Of a DNA stretch of 64,000 nt, positions 1-7,792 are shown piece after piece. Location: assembly GCA_046327755.1 (NCBI GenBank), contig JAXLXW010000005.1:124001-188000 (forward strand). The letters are read 5' to 3'. Origin of the DNA: SCN-70-22 sp046327755. GTDB lineage: Bacteria; Gemmatimonadota; Gemmatimonadetes; Gemmatimonadales; Gemmatimonadaceae. Below the pieces are notes generated by a model, which saw only the letters and a list, made by a program, of their open reading frames with translations, was not told the DNA's origin and ran no database searches. Positions within the stretch are counted from its first letter, which is position 1; the number at the start of each line of letters is the position of its first letter. The translations under genes were made by a program, and so were the position numbers.

Positions 1-29
1 GTTCGCAACCTGACCCCGACTCTGACCCC
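1..29. repeat. Partial REP-like palindrome cut by window edge
   Basis: The first 17 bases match the loop and right arm of the perfect palindrome at 2119-2155 (AACCTGACCCC core). They are followed by a second CTGACCCC at 22-29. The left arm lies outside the window. This is probably another copy of the REP-like family seen at 1691 and 2119. Confidence 0.55.
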
Positions 30-135
30 AGCGTGCGTCACCCCCTAGAATTGCCCTGCCGCACGCGCACCCCACGCGCACCGCTCGCCGCATCGCATCG
101 CCGCGCCTCACCGCGCCTCACCGCCATCGCCCACG

Positions 136-1071
136 TTGCGCCACGCCACCACACCGCGCTCGATGCTCCTCCCCGTCGCGCTCATCGCGCTGGCGATGGT
201 CTCCGTCCAGATCGGTGCCGCCCTCGCCAAGGGGATGTTCGCCACCGTCGGCGCGCTCGGCACCGTGGCGCTCCGCGTCTCGCTCGCGGCCGTGATGCTG
301 GTGAGCGTCCTTCGCCCGTGGCGCACCAGGCGCAGCGCCAAGTCGTGGCGCGCGCTCGTGGTGTATGGCGTTGCCGTCGCCGGGATGAACGGCTTCTTCT
401 ACACGTCGCTCCGCACCATCCCACTCGGCGTCTCCACCGCCATCGAGTTCACCGGCCCGCTCGCCGTCGCCATCCTCGCCTCCCACCGCGCCATCGACTT
501 CGTGTGGGTCGCGCTCGCCGTCGGCGGCCTTCTGGCACTCCTCCCCATCGGCACCAGCGCCGGGATCGATCCCGTCGGGGCGAGCTACGCCATCGCCGGC
601 GGCGTGTGCTGGGCACTCTATATCGTCTTCGGCCGCAAGGTCGGCACCGAGCACGGACTGGAGACCACCGCCATCGGGATGGCCATCGCCGCCGCCCTGG
701 TCTTCCCCGTCGGCGTCGCCGATGCGGGGATGGCGCTCTTCTCGTGGCGGCTGCTCCCCACTGCGCTCGCCATCGCCCTCCTGTCGAGCGCCATTCCCTA
801 CACGCTGGAGATGTATGCGCTCCCGCGCGTCCCGGCCAAGACGTTCGGGACCTTGATGAGCGTGGAGCCGGCGATCAGCGCGGTGGTGGGGCTCACGATC
901 TTGGGCGAGCAGCTGACGGCGCGTCAGTGGGCCGGGCTGGGCGCGATCGTGTTGACGTCAGTGGGGACGACGGTGACGGCGGCGCAGGGAGCGGAGCCGG
1001 CGCCGCAGGGGACGGATCCGATGGTGGGGGACTTGGGGGTGAACGACGAGGGTGACGGAGTGCAGGCCTAA
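136..1071 (+). CDS. rhtA: RhtA-type amino-acid exporter (DMT/EamA family)
   Basis: This is a 311-residue inner-membrane protein with about ten hydrophobic segments. It aligns along its length with E. coli RhtA, the threonine/homoserine exporter, sharing EFTGPLAVA, DFVWV, AGGVCWALYI, FGTLMS and a late LGEQLT motif. Two EamA repeats are visible (about residues 10-145 and 150-285). The frame opens at TTG 136, but ATG 163 (residue 10) begins exactly at the hydrophobic segment and is equally plausible. The C-terminal 30 residues are acidic, Gly-rich and outside the family domain. The next gene downstream is more than 700 bp away, so it looks monocistronic. Export of small neutral amino acids is inferred from family; the exact substrate is not shown. 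Confidence 0.85.
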   Translation: MRHATTPRSMLLPVALIALAMVSVQIGAALAKGMFATVGALGTVALRVSLAAVMLVSVLRPWRTRRSAKSWRALVVYGVAVAGMNGFFYTSLRTIPLGVSTAIEFTGPLAVAILASHRAIDFVWVALAVGGLLALLPIGTSAGIDPVGASYAIAGGVCWALYIVFGRKVGTEHGLETTAIGMAIAAALVFPVGVADAGMALFSWRLLPTALAIALLSSAIPYTLEMYALPRVPAKTFGTLMSVEPAISAVVGLTILGEQLTARQWAGLGAIVLTSVGTTVTAAQGAEPAPQGTDPMVGDLGVNDEGDGVQA

Positions 1072-1476
1072 CCCGCTGATGGCGGAGCAGGGTGAAATGG
1101 CGCGTGCGACAGGGCGCGATTTGCTGCCAGCCCCGCTGGGCAGTCGGCGGCGCACACTACCCGAGTCGTGTCGAGGCTGTTCGGGCAACGCGCCAAGTGG
1201 TCCAAAGACGGGGAGCATTGCCCGGGCTCGTGCCCCTAACCTACCGTCTGGGCCCGTTTCCGGGGTGCAGCTCCCCGATCGTAACGCAGCGCTGACCGAC
1301 CCCTGCGCGACGCCGTCCGATTGCGTTGCAGAGCGGACCAGCGACAGCGCACGCCGGTCAGGCGGCTGCGCACATCGTGCATTTCACGCCGGCCACCGGC
1401 CCTCCAACTGACAACAGCGGGCGACAGACGCCGTGTCACCCCTCCATGGCATACGGCGCACGCGGAGGACGCGCGT

Positions 1477-1659
1477 GTGCGCCTGCTCGACCTCATGCTC
1501 GCCCCGCGGCTGGCCAAGGAGCCCGACCAGATCGCCGAGTGGCGCAGCATCGCGCGCTTCCTGCGCGGCGCGACCGTGAGCGAACCGGAGAAGGAGCTCC
1601 CTCCCACGAGCGAGCCGGCGGCGGGCACCACGCCGACTGCTGACCGCGTCGCTGCCTAA
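1477..1659 (+). pseudogene. Possible remnant of a gene 3' end
   Basis: A 60-codon stretch ending in TAA has strong G/C preference at third positions and reads as a helical, charged peptide (LLDLMLAPRLAKEPDQIAEW). The same frame upstream (1321-1476) loses this codon bias and looks like noise, so only the end of a gene seems to survive. I do not recognise the family. It ends 31 bp before a REP-like palindrome, as expected in a decayed mobile-element neighbourhood. Confidence 0.3.
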
Positions 1660-1690
1660 CGCGTCAACCGCAGGAGCACGTGAACCACGC

Positions 1691-1733
1691 GGGGTCAGTG
1701 TCATCGCGCAGCTGCTGGGATGACGCTGACCCC
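1691..1733. repeat. REP-like inverted repeat
   Basis: The left arm GGGGTCAGTGTCATC (1691-1705) and right arm GATGACGCTGACCCC (1719-1733) pair with one mismatch around a 13-base loop that itself contains the palindrome GCAGCTGC. The GGGGTCAG/CTGACCCC termini are shared with the elements at 1 and 2119. Confidence 0.65.
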
Positions 1734-1788
1734 ATCTCGTCCTGCCCCACGTCCATCAGCATCCACCTCTTTATAGAAGGAGCGCGAC

Positions 1789-2097
1789 ATGCCCAGAAAC
1801 GCCCGCAGCACCAGCAGCCGCACCAGCAACATCGGCAGCGGTCGCACCCCCCGCCGCAACGTGCACGTCGTCCCAACCCTGGCCGGCCGCCCGCTCCGCG
1901 TGCGATTTGTCGCCAGAGTCGCCGGGGCCCGAGACTCGCTCATCGAACCCACCACGCAGCGGGCCGCCATCGCCGCCGCCATGGCCGAGGCCAAGCGGCG
2001 CCGGTGTGAGGTCGTGATCCACCGCGCCAACGGCCGGATCCGCGACACCGACAGCTACGGCAACGACTCGCCGCGGGTGCGAGACACCAAGCACTAG
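1789..2097 (+). CDS. DUF2188 family protein
   Basis: This 102-residue basic protein has an N-terminal Ser/Arg-rich tail followed by a DUF2188-like domain. The recognisable elements are NVHVVP near residue 24, a central TQRAAIAAAMAEAKRR helix, and the terminal EVVIHRANGRIRDTDSYGND signature. The ATG is preceded by AGAAGGAG at suitable spacing. DUF2188 proteins are small and of unknown function, and are often found in accessory DNA. The gene sits between two REP-like palindromes. Confidence 0.75.
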   Translation: MPRNARSTSSRTSNIGSGRTPRRNVHVVPTLAGRPLRVRFVARVAGARDSLIEPTTQRAAIAAAMAEAKRRRCEVVIHRANGRIRDTDSYGNDSPRVRDTKH

Positions 2098-2118
2098 CGG
2101 TGGCGGGGGAGTTGGGGG

Positions 2119-2155
2119 GGAGTTGGGGTCAGGTTCGCAACCTGACCCCAACTCC
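2119..2155. repeat. Perfect REP-like palindrome, 17-bp arms
   Basis: Left arm GGAGTTGGGGTCAGGTT (2119-2135) and its exact reverse complement (2139-2155) flank a 3-base CGC loop. It lies 21 bp past the DUF2188 stop codon, so it may also act as a terminator, but its sequence matches the partial element at the window start and is better explained as a dispersed repeat. Confidence 0.75.
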
Positions 2156-2204
2156 GACGGCACTTCGCCTTTGGCTTGTCACTGTGGCAGAAGACAAGTG
2201 GATT

Positions 2205-2228
2205 GTGTGTGAAAGGACAATCACACAC
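2205..2228. other. 8-bp inverted repeat in AT-richer DNA
   Basis: GTGTGTGA (2205-2212) and TCACACAC (2221-2228) are perfect inverted repeats with an 8-base spacer, about 85 bp upstream of the DUF4143 pseudogene. It could be an operator or recombination site; nothing in the sequence decides. Confidence 0.3.
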
Positions 2229-2311
2229 CGTGTGAGAGGTTAGACACGCCGCGAGTCGGAGGCCCTCTGCAGCGTCCACTCGCTCAAGGGCGCGCTCCGC
2301 CAGGTGTTCGA

Positions 2312-3383
2312 ATGCCCACCTACACTCCCCGAATCGTCGACGCAGAAATCGACGAGCTCATGAGCGGCCTCGCCGCCGTCGCGATCGAGGGAGCAAAGGG
2401 GGTCGGCAAGACCGCCTCCGCCGTGCGCCGAGCGAAGACCGTGTATCGCTTGGACGAGGAGACGCAGCGGCAGCTCGTCAGCGCCAGCCCGGCGGTCGCG
2501 CTCAAGTCGTCCCCGCCGGTCTTGCTCGATGAGTGGCAGCGCCTCCCCCTGGTCTGGGACGCCGTCCGGCGGGCCGTCGATGAGGGGGCGGGTCGTCTCG
2601 GGACGAATGCGCCCCATGTCGCTCGCCGAACGCGAGCTCGAGTCGACCTTACCCAATACGCCACGGAGATCGTCGCGTCCGGATTTCCAGGGATCAGGGG
2701 TCTGCAGGGGCGCGCGCGACGTGCACAGCTCGACGGCTATCTCGAACGCGTGGTGAACCGCGACTTCCACGAAGCGGGGCACGCCGTTCGGAAGCCGGAC
2801 GCCCTCAGGCGCTGGATGACCGCCTATGCCGCCGCGAGCGCGACGACTACCCCAATGACGAAGTTCCGCGACGCAGCGACGAGTGGCGACGGACAGTCGG
2901 CGACCGAGCCGACAATCCTCTCGTATCGCGACGTGCTGGAGCGACTCTACGTCCTCGATCCTCTGCCCGGGTGGATGCCATCTCGCAATCACCTGGCGCG
3001 ACTCGTCCAGGCGCCGCGACACCATCTCGCTGATCCCGCGCTCGCCGCGTGACGGCACACTCTTCGGGCAACTCTTCGAGTCGCTCGTGACCCTCTCGGT
3101 ACGCGTGTACGCCCAGGCCGCCGAGGCGCACGTGCGCCATCTGCGCGTACAGGACGGGCGACACGAAGTCGACCTGATTGTCGAACGCGGCGACCATCGG
3201 GTGCTTGCTATCGAGGTCAAGCTCAGTGCCTCCGTCGATGACCACGACGTACGGCACCTCCTGTGGCTCGAGGAGCAGCTGGGCGACGACCTGTTGGACG
3301 CGGTGATCGTGACGACGGGGGAACAGGCGTATCGCAGAGCGGACGGTGTGGCGGTGGTGCCGGCGGCGTTGCTCGGGGCATGA
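2312..3383 (+). pseudogene. Decayed DUF4143-type AAA ATPase
   Basis: Two reading frames together reconstruct a COG1373/DUF4143 ATPase. The P-loop GAKGVGKTASA and the Walker-B-like PPVLLDEWQRLP are in the first frame. The expected sensor region (TGSA-type) is deleted near 2596, and RPMSLAERELES continues in the other frame at about 2600-2650. The first frame resumes with ATEIVASGFPGIRGLQGR, then stops at 3052 after HHLADPALAA. The nuclease-like C-terminus (GTLFGQLFESL, VDLIVERGDHRVLAIEVK) is in the other frame to 3383. At least three frame changes and two internal deletions make function implausible. Intact members have been proposed as toxin-like or stress ATPases. Confidence 0.8.
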
Positions 3384-3524
3384 CATCCTTCCATACCGTC
3401 GCAAGTCCGTATTGACGAACGCGACCGTACCTCTGGCAACAGCATGTCTAGCTGCAACCCTGCCTTTCATGCCTAGTCAGCTTCCCCGCCCTCCCCTATC
3501 TTCGCCGCAGCACTGACCTGCGGG

Positions 3525-6332
3525 GTGCGTGTGGAGCGGGAGGGGCGATCGTCGCGCGACCTGGATGCCGAGCAGCAGAGCGCCATCACGGCGCGCCTGC
3601 GCGTTGCCATCGGCACCAACTATACGATCGAGCGCGAAATCGGACGCGGAGGGATGGCCACCGTGCACCTCGCGCGCGACCTGCGCCACCAGCGCGAGGT
3701 CGCCCTCAAGGTGCTCGACCCCGCCTTGGGCGCCGCCGTCGGGGCACCGCGCTTTCGTCGAGAGATCACCCTCGCCGCGCAGCTGCAACACCCACACATC
3801 GTCCCCGTCTTCGATTCCGGTGAGACGGCCGATGCCGACCTGTGGTATACGATGCCCTTCGTGGCCGGCGAGTCGCTGCGCGCCCGGCTCCGTCGCGAAC
3901 GGCGCCTCTCGCTCCCCGTGGTGCAGGCGCTCGCACGGCAGGTCGCCTCGGCGCTCGACTATGCACACCGCCGCGGGACCGTGCACCGCGACATCAAGCC
4001 GGAGAACGTCCTCCTCAACGAGGATGGCGACGCCCTGGTCGCCGACTTCGGCATTGCGCGCGATGTGGCGCACCCAAGCGACGGGCGACTGACGGCCACT
4101 GGTCTCTCCCTGGGTACGCCGGGCTACATGAGCCCGGAACAGATCGCGGGGGAGCGCGAGGTCGACGGCCGCACCGATCAGTATGCCCTCGGCTGCCTTG
4201 TATATGAGGCGCTCACGGGGCGCCCGCCGTTCGAAGGACCGACCGCGCAAGCAGTGATCGCGAAGCACGCGGCGGCGCCGGTGCCATTGCTGCGAGCCGA
4301 ACGTCCGTCGTTGCCGGCGAGCGTGGAAGAGGCGGTGGCGCGTGCGATGGCCAAGGCGCCTAACGATCGATTTCCGTCGGCGGGAGCGTTCGCCGAGGCG
4401 CTGGGCTACACGGAGAGCACGACGCCTGTCGCCCGCGAGGCATCGGCGATGTCGAGCGAGCGCGGACGCGAGCCGTTGCTGCGCCGCGAGCGGGGTGTGT
4501 GGATCACCGCCGCGGCGGTCGTCGCCCTCGTGCTCGGCGCCGGGGCGTGGTGGTGGCGAACTCGTGAGGCAGCCGTTGCGGCCGTGCCGGAGTTCGATCC
4601 GGAACGCGTGGCGGTAACGGCGTTTCAGAACCGAAGCGGTGATCCCACGCTCGACCAGGTCGTGCACGAGTTCGAGGAGGCTATTGTGCAGGGGATCGCG
4701 CAGACGGCCGACATCGACATGGTCGCCGCGAGCGTGGTGCGTGACCAGGAGCGCCGACTCGCCGGCGTGGGCGGCAGCAGCGCGACGCCGGTCGGTGTGC
4801 CTAACGCCGATGCGCTGGGAAAGGCACTGGGTGCCGGTGTGATCGTCGGCGGGAGTGTGTCGCGCGGTAACGGGGATTCCGTCGTGGTGCAGGCCACGCT
4901 CACCGATGGGCGCACGGGGCGACTCTTGTCGGCGGTGAGTCCGATGGGGGCGCCACGCAGCGCCATCGGAGACGTCACTGCCGCGATACGCGACCGCGTG
5001 CGTGGTGGCGTGGCGATGGTGCGGTACTTTGGACGCGACGCCTTGGCGGGGCGCGAGCCGCCACTGCATAGCGCTGTGTGGGAACTATGGGCCGCCGAGC
5101 GTTTCGCCAATCGTGGCGATCCGGAGCCGAGGACCGAGATGCGGCACCTCGAACGAGCCATCCAGATCGACTCGGGCCTCTTGCTCGCTCGTATCAATGC
5201 GGCGCGAATGTACGCGCAGTTCGGCGGCATTGCGGGCATCGCGGCGGGGCAGGGCGATTCTGCATTTCAGAGTCTCGAGGCGACCGCAAACCGAATGACC
5301 TCTTATGAAACGACGTTGCTCGCCTTGACGCGCGCCTTCCTTCGGGAAGACAGCCCCGGCCAGATCAACGCGGTGAAGCGCGCACTGGCCGCCGACTCGA
5401 CGACGAGGATGGCCCTCCTCCTTCCGTGGAGGTTCCTGGGTGCCAATCGGATGCAGGAGTATCTCGACATCCGACGCGTGCTCGCGCAGAGCGCCTCCCC
5501 CAGAGTGCGGCAAATCGCTGGGAACTCAGGCCAGTGGCTCTGGGACGCCATCGCACACCACCTGCTAGGGAATCACGCAGAAGAGCTCTCCCTCGCGCGG
5601 AACGCTCGGAAGGAGAGTCCGAGCAGCATCATGCATCTCGGCTTTGAAGCCATCGCCCTTGCGGCCCTGGATTCGCTCCCCGCGCTCGACGTTCGTCTGA
5701 CCGAAGCGCTCTCGCTTCCGATGGATAAGTCGGACGGGCACGACCTGTGCGAATGCAAGACCGCCGGCAGCCTCATCGCAACGGCGGCAGCCGAGCTCGA
5801 AGTGCATGGCAACGCGCCTGCGGCGCGTGCGTTGTACGAGCGTTCACTGGCGTGGTATCGCTCCCCGAGCGCCGCGATTGCTGTGAGAGAGCGGCTGAGT
5901 GGCACGGCGCTGGTACTCGTAGCGCTGGAACGCTGGGATGAGCTGACGGCGGTCGTGGATTCGCTGGTCAGTACTCGAGTCGGGCCGGACGATCCGACCG
6001 CCAATTATGCGGCGTCAGACGACGTTGCGTGGAGGGGAGTTGCCTCCGCCCATCGTGGCGACCATGCCGCAGCGACACGCGCGCTGGGCGAGCTGGCTCG
6101 CCGTGCACGCGTGGTGGCATCGGATGGCACAGAGCGAAGCGATAACGCCGTGTTGTTCCTCGCCGCGATGGTCGATGCGTCCCTTGGCAGACGCGATGCG
6201 GCCGTCGCGCGGCTTCGTGTGGCGCTACCGTCGATCGGTGAACCGATGTTCCTGCTCGCTGTGCATCGGTGGCCGCTCTTTCGATCACTCCACGGCTATC
6301 CCCCGTTTGAGGCGCTCATGCGTCCGCAGTAG
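3525..6332 (+). CDS. Membrane Ser/Thr kinase with TolB/FlgO-like and TPR-like regions
   Basis: This 935-residue protein starts with GTG. An N-terminal Hanks-type kinase domain (about 32-295) has all key elements: glycine loop GRGGMATV (40-47), Lys62 in VALKVL, Glu80, HRDIKPEN (154-161), DFG (174-176) and GTPGYMSPEQ. A single membrane segment follows at about residues 325-345, placing the kinase in the cytoplasm. The exported part begins with a TolB/FlgO/CsgG-like domain (VAVTAFQNRSGDP to ALGAGVIVGGSVSR and TDGRTGRLL). The remaining 450 residues are helical and repeat-like, suited to TPR-type binding. It probably couples an envelope cue to cytoplasmic phosphorylation; the signal is unknown. 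It is isolated, with the neighbouring gene convergent. Confidence 0.85.
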   Translation: MRVEREGRSSRDLDAEQQSAITARLRVAIGTNYTIEREIGRGGMATVHLARDLRHQREVALKVLDPALGAAVGAPRFRREITLAAQLQHPHIVPVFDSGETADADLWYTMPFVAGESLRARLRRERRLSLPVVQALARQVASALDYAHRRGTVHRDIKPENVLLNEDGDALVADFGIARDVAHPSDGRLTATGLSLGTPGYMSPEQIAGEREVDGRTDQYALGCLVYEALTGRPPFEGPTAQAVIAKHAAAPVPLLRAERPSLPASVEEAVARAMAKAPNDRFPSAGAFAEALGYTESTTPVAREASAMSSERGREPLLRRERGVWITAAAVVALVLGAGAWWWRTREAAVAAVPEFDPERVAVTAFQNRSGDPTLDQVVHEFEEAIVQGIAQTADIDMVAASVVRDQERRLAGVGGSSATPVGVPNADALGKALGAGVIVGGSVSRGNGDSVVVQATLTDGRTGRLLSAVSPMGAPRSAIGDVTAAIRDRVRGGVAMVRYFGRDALAGREPPLHSAVWELWAAERFANRGDPEPRTEMRHLERAIQIDSGLLLARINAARMYAQFGGIAGIAAGQGDSAFQSLEATANRMTSYETTLLALTRAFLREDSPGQINAVKRALAADSTTRMALLLPWRFLGANRMQEYLDIRRVLAQSASPRVRQIAGNSGQWLWDAIAHHLLGNHAEELSLARNARKESPSSIMHLGFEAIALAALDSLPALDVRLTEALSLPMDKSDGHDLCECKTAGSLIATAAAELEVHGNAPAARALYERSLAWYRSPSAAIAVRERLSGTALVLVALERWDELTAVVDSLVSTRVGPDDPTANYAASDDVAWRGVASAHRGDHAAATRALGELARRARVVASDGTERSDNAVLFLAAMVDASLGRRDAAVARLRVALPSIGEPMFLLAVHRWPLFRSLHGYPPFEALMRPQ

Positions 6333-6346
6333 CGCAGACGCGCGCG

Positions 6347-6823
6347 CTACCGCCGCCCCGCTTTCTTCATCTTGATGACCACGACGCCGTTCGCACCGCG
6401 CGAACCGTACAGCGTCAGGCTCGCCGGGTCCTTGAGCACCTTGATCGACTCGATGTCGTACGGGTTGATGCCCTGCAGGCTCCCCGTTGGGGATGGCTGC
6501 AGCGGCACGCCGTCGATGACGAACAGCGGGGCATCGCTGCCATGCATCGACGTCGAGCCGCGCACGCGCACCAGGAGACCGCCGTCATCGGCCCGTGCGA
6601 CGGTGACGCCCGCGATTCGCCCGCGCAGCAGTTGCTCGATCGGCGTGTTGGGGTTCTGGTCGATGTCCGCTGCCGTCACCGTCGAACTGGACTCGGGTGA
6701 CGGCGCAGCGCCTCTCGCCCCCTTCGTGCCCGCTGTCCCCTTGGCGCCACCGCTGGCGCATGCCGCAAGCAGGGCGACCGCGGTCAACGCGAACAGGCGG
6801 ATGTATCCGGTTTGGCTGGTCAT
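6347..6823 (-). CDS. Lipoprotein carrying a stand-alone TonB-receptor plug domain
   Basis: The start ATG 6823 gives a 158-residue lipoprotein with a hydrophobic signal and LLAAC lipobox. An Ala/Gly/Ser linker follows, then a SusC-type plug domain: IEQLLRGRIAGVTV, VRVRGSTS, APLFVIDGVPL, INPYDIESIKVLKDPAS, LYGSRGANGVVVI. There is no beta-barrel after the plug; the gene ends at the plug's last strand, so this is not an N-terminal fragment of a disrupted receptor in this DNA. Lipidated isolated plugs could partner outer-membrane proteins; the role is unknown. An upstream in-frame extension to 6955 exists but lacks a signal sequence. Confidence 0.8.
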   Translation of the reverse strand: MTSQTGYIRLFALTAVALLAACASGGAKGTAGTKGARGAAPSPESSSTVTAADIDQNPNTPIEQLLRGRIAGVTVARADDGGLLVRVRGSTSMHGSDAPLFVIDGVPLQPSPTGSLQGINPYDIESIKVLKDPASLTLYGSRGANGVVVIKMKKAGRR

Positions 6824-6979
6824 GGCAGTTGGAGTTTGCAGAGAAGCTACGTCGGATGAATGCGTGAAGCGACATCCCGTCATGTCGAACCCGTCAGCGC
6901 TGGGATCACCGCGGGGGATCAACGCGTCGGATGAGGCGGCTCCCCCCGCACGCACGCTCCCCTATCACGACTCAGGCTC

Positions 6980-7726
6980 ATGTCTTCCTACGCTCGCCCC
7001 GTTCGCGTCGCACGCACCGCGGCCGTCACACTGCATCTGATCGTTGGCGCCACGGCGAGCGTCGGGGCCCAGGCGCCGCAGCGCTTCCCGCTCGTCGCCA
7101 TCGGCGCCCTCCGGCCGCACAACGTGACCGCCGCACCGGTCACGCTCTCCGGCAAGCGCGGCGTGCGGCTGACGGTTGCCGACAGTGCCCGCCGCCGCAT
7201 CGCACAGCTCCCCATCGACCAGCAGTCGCAACTCGAGACCTTCGCCGTGCTCGCGGGCACCGACTTCTCCAGCGGCGTCATCGAGGCCGAGGTCGCCGGT
7301 CAACCGGCCCCCGATGCCCCCGCCGGCGCTCGCGGCTTTGTCGGCATTGCCTTTCGCGTGCAGCCTGATCTCGCCACCTACGACGCCTTCTACCTCCGCC
7401 CCACCAACGGCCGCGCCGACGACCAGGAGCGGCGCAACCACTCGGCGCAGTACATCTCACATCCGGCGTTCACGTGGGACCGCATGCGCCGCGAGACGCC
7501 GAGCCGCTACGAGTCGTATGTCGACCTCGTCCCCGGCACCTGGACCAAGATCCGCATCGAGGTCCGCGGCGACTCGGCGCGGTTGTTTGTGCACGGGCAG
7601 GCACAACCGACGCTTGTCGTGAATGACGTGAAGACGGGGAAGGATGCGCGCGGTGCCGTGGCCCTCTGGATCAACCCGGGGACCATCGCGCACTTTCGCG
7701 ACGTGCGGATCGTATCGCGGCATTGA
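6980..7726 (+). CDS. Secreted LamG/concanavalin-like domain protein
   Basis: This 248-residue protein has a signal peptide ending near ASVGAQA. Its single beta-sandwich-like domain resembles LamG or family-16-type folds: SSGVIEAEVAG, GFVGIAFRV, YDAFYLRPTNG, WTKIRIEVRGDSARLFVHGQ, ending in IAHFRDVRI. No catalytic glutamate motif of a glycoside hydrolase is evident, so binding of a carbohydrate or polymer is more likely than hydrolysis. It is divergent from the plug-domain lipoprotein with about 150 bp between start codons, so the two could share a control region. Confidence 0.65.
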   Translation: MSSYARPVRVARTAAVTLHLIVGATASVGAQAPQRFPLVAIGALRPHNVTAAPVTLSGKRGVRLTVADSARRRIAQLPIDQQSQLETFAVLAGTDFSSGVIEAEVAGQPAPDAPAGARGFVGIAFRVQPDLATYDAFYLRPTNGRADDQERRNHSAQYISHPAFTWDRMRRETPSRYESYVDLVPGTWTKIRIEVRGDSARLFVHGQAQPTLVVNDVKTGKDARGAVALWINPGTIAHFRDVRIVSRH

Positions 7727-7792
7727 CCGCACGGTCGCCCGCCGCGAGCGTGCAGGTGCGCGAGCAGGGCAGCACGTGCCGCGGATCTCCCC

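Larger units (their letters stand above)
1072..1788. other. Intergenic accessory stretch without an intact gene
   Basis: About 700 bp separate the exporter from the DUF2188 gene. The stretch contains a short coding-like remnant (1477-1659) and a REP-like palindrome (1691-1733). I see no complete gene in either direction; other open frames here have poor codon character. Confidence 0.5.

Noticed and set aside
2240..3457. Long minus-strand open frame over the DUF4143 pseudogene
   Set aside because: It is antisense to the recognisable ATPase motifs and has no family character; a GC-rich shadow.
3477..5069. Open frame of about 530 codons antisense to the Ser/Thr kinase
   Set aside because: The plus strand carries a full set of kinase motifs; the antisense reading is rich in Arg/His/Gly and unrecognisable.
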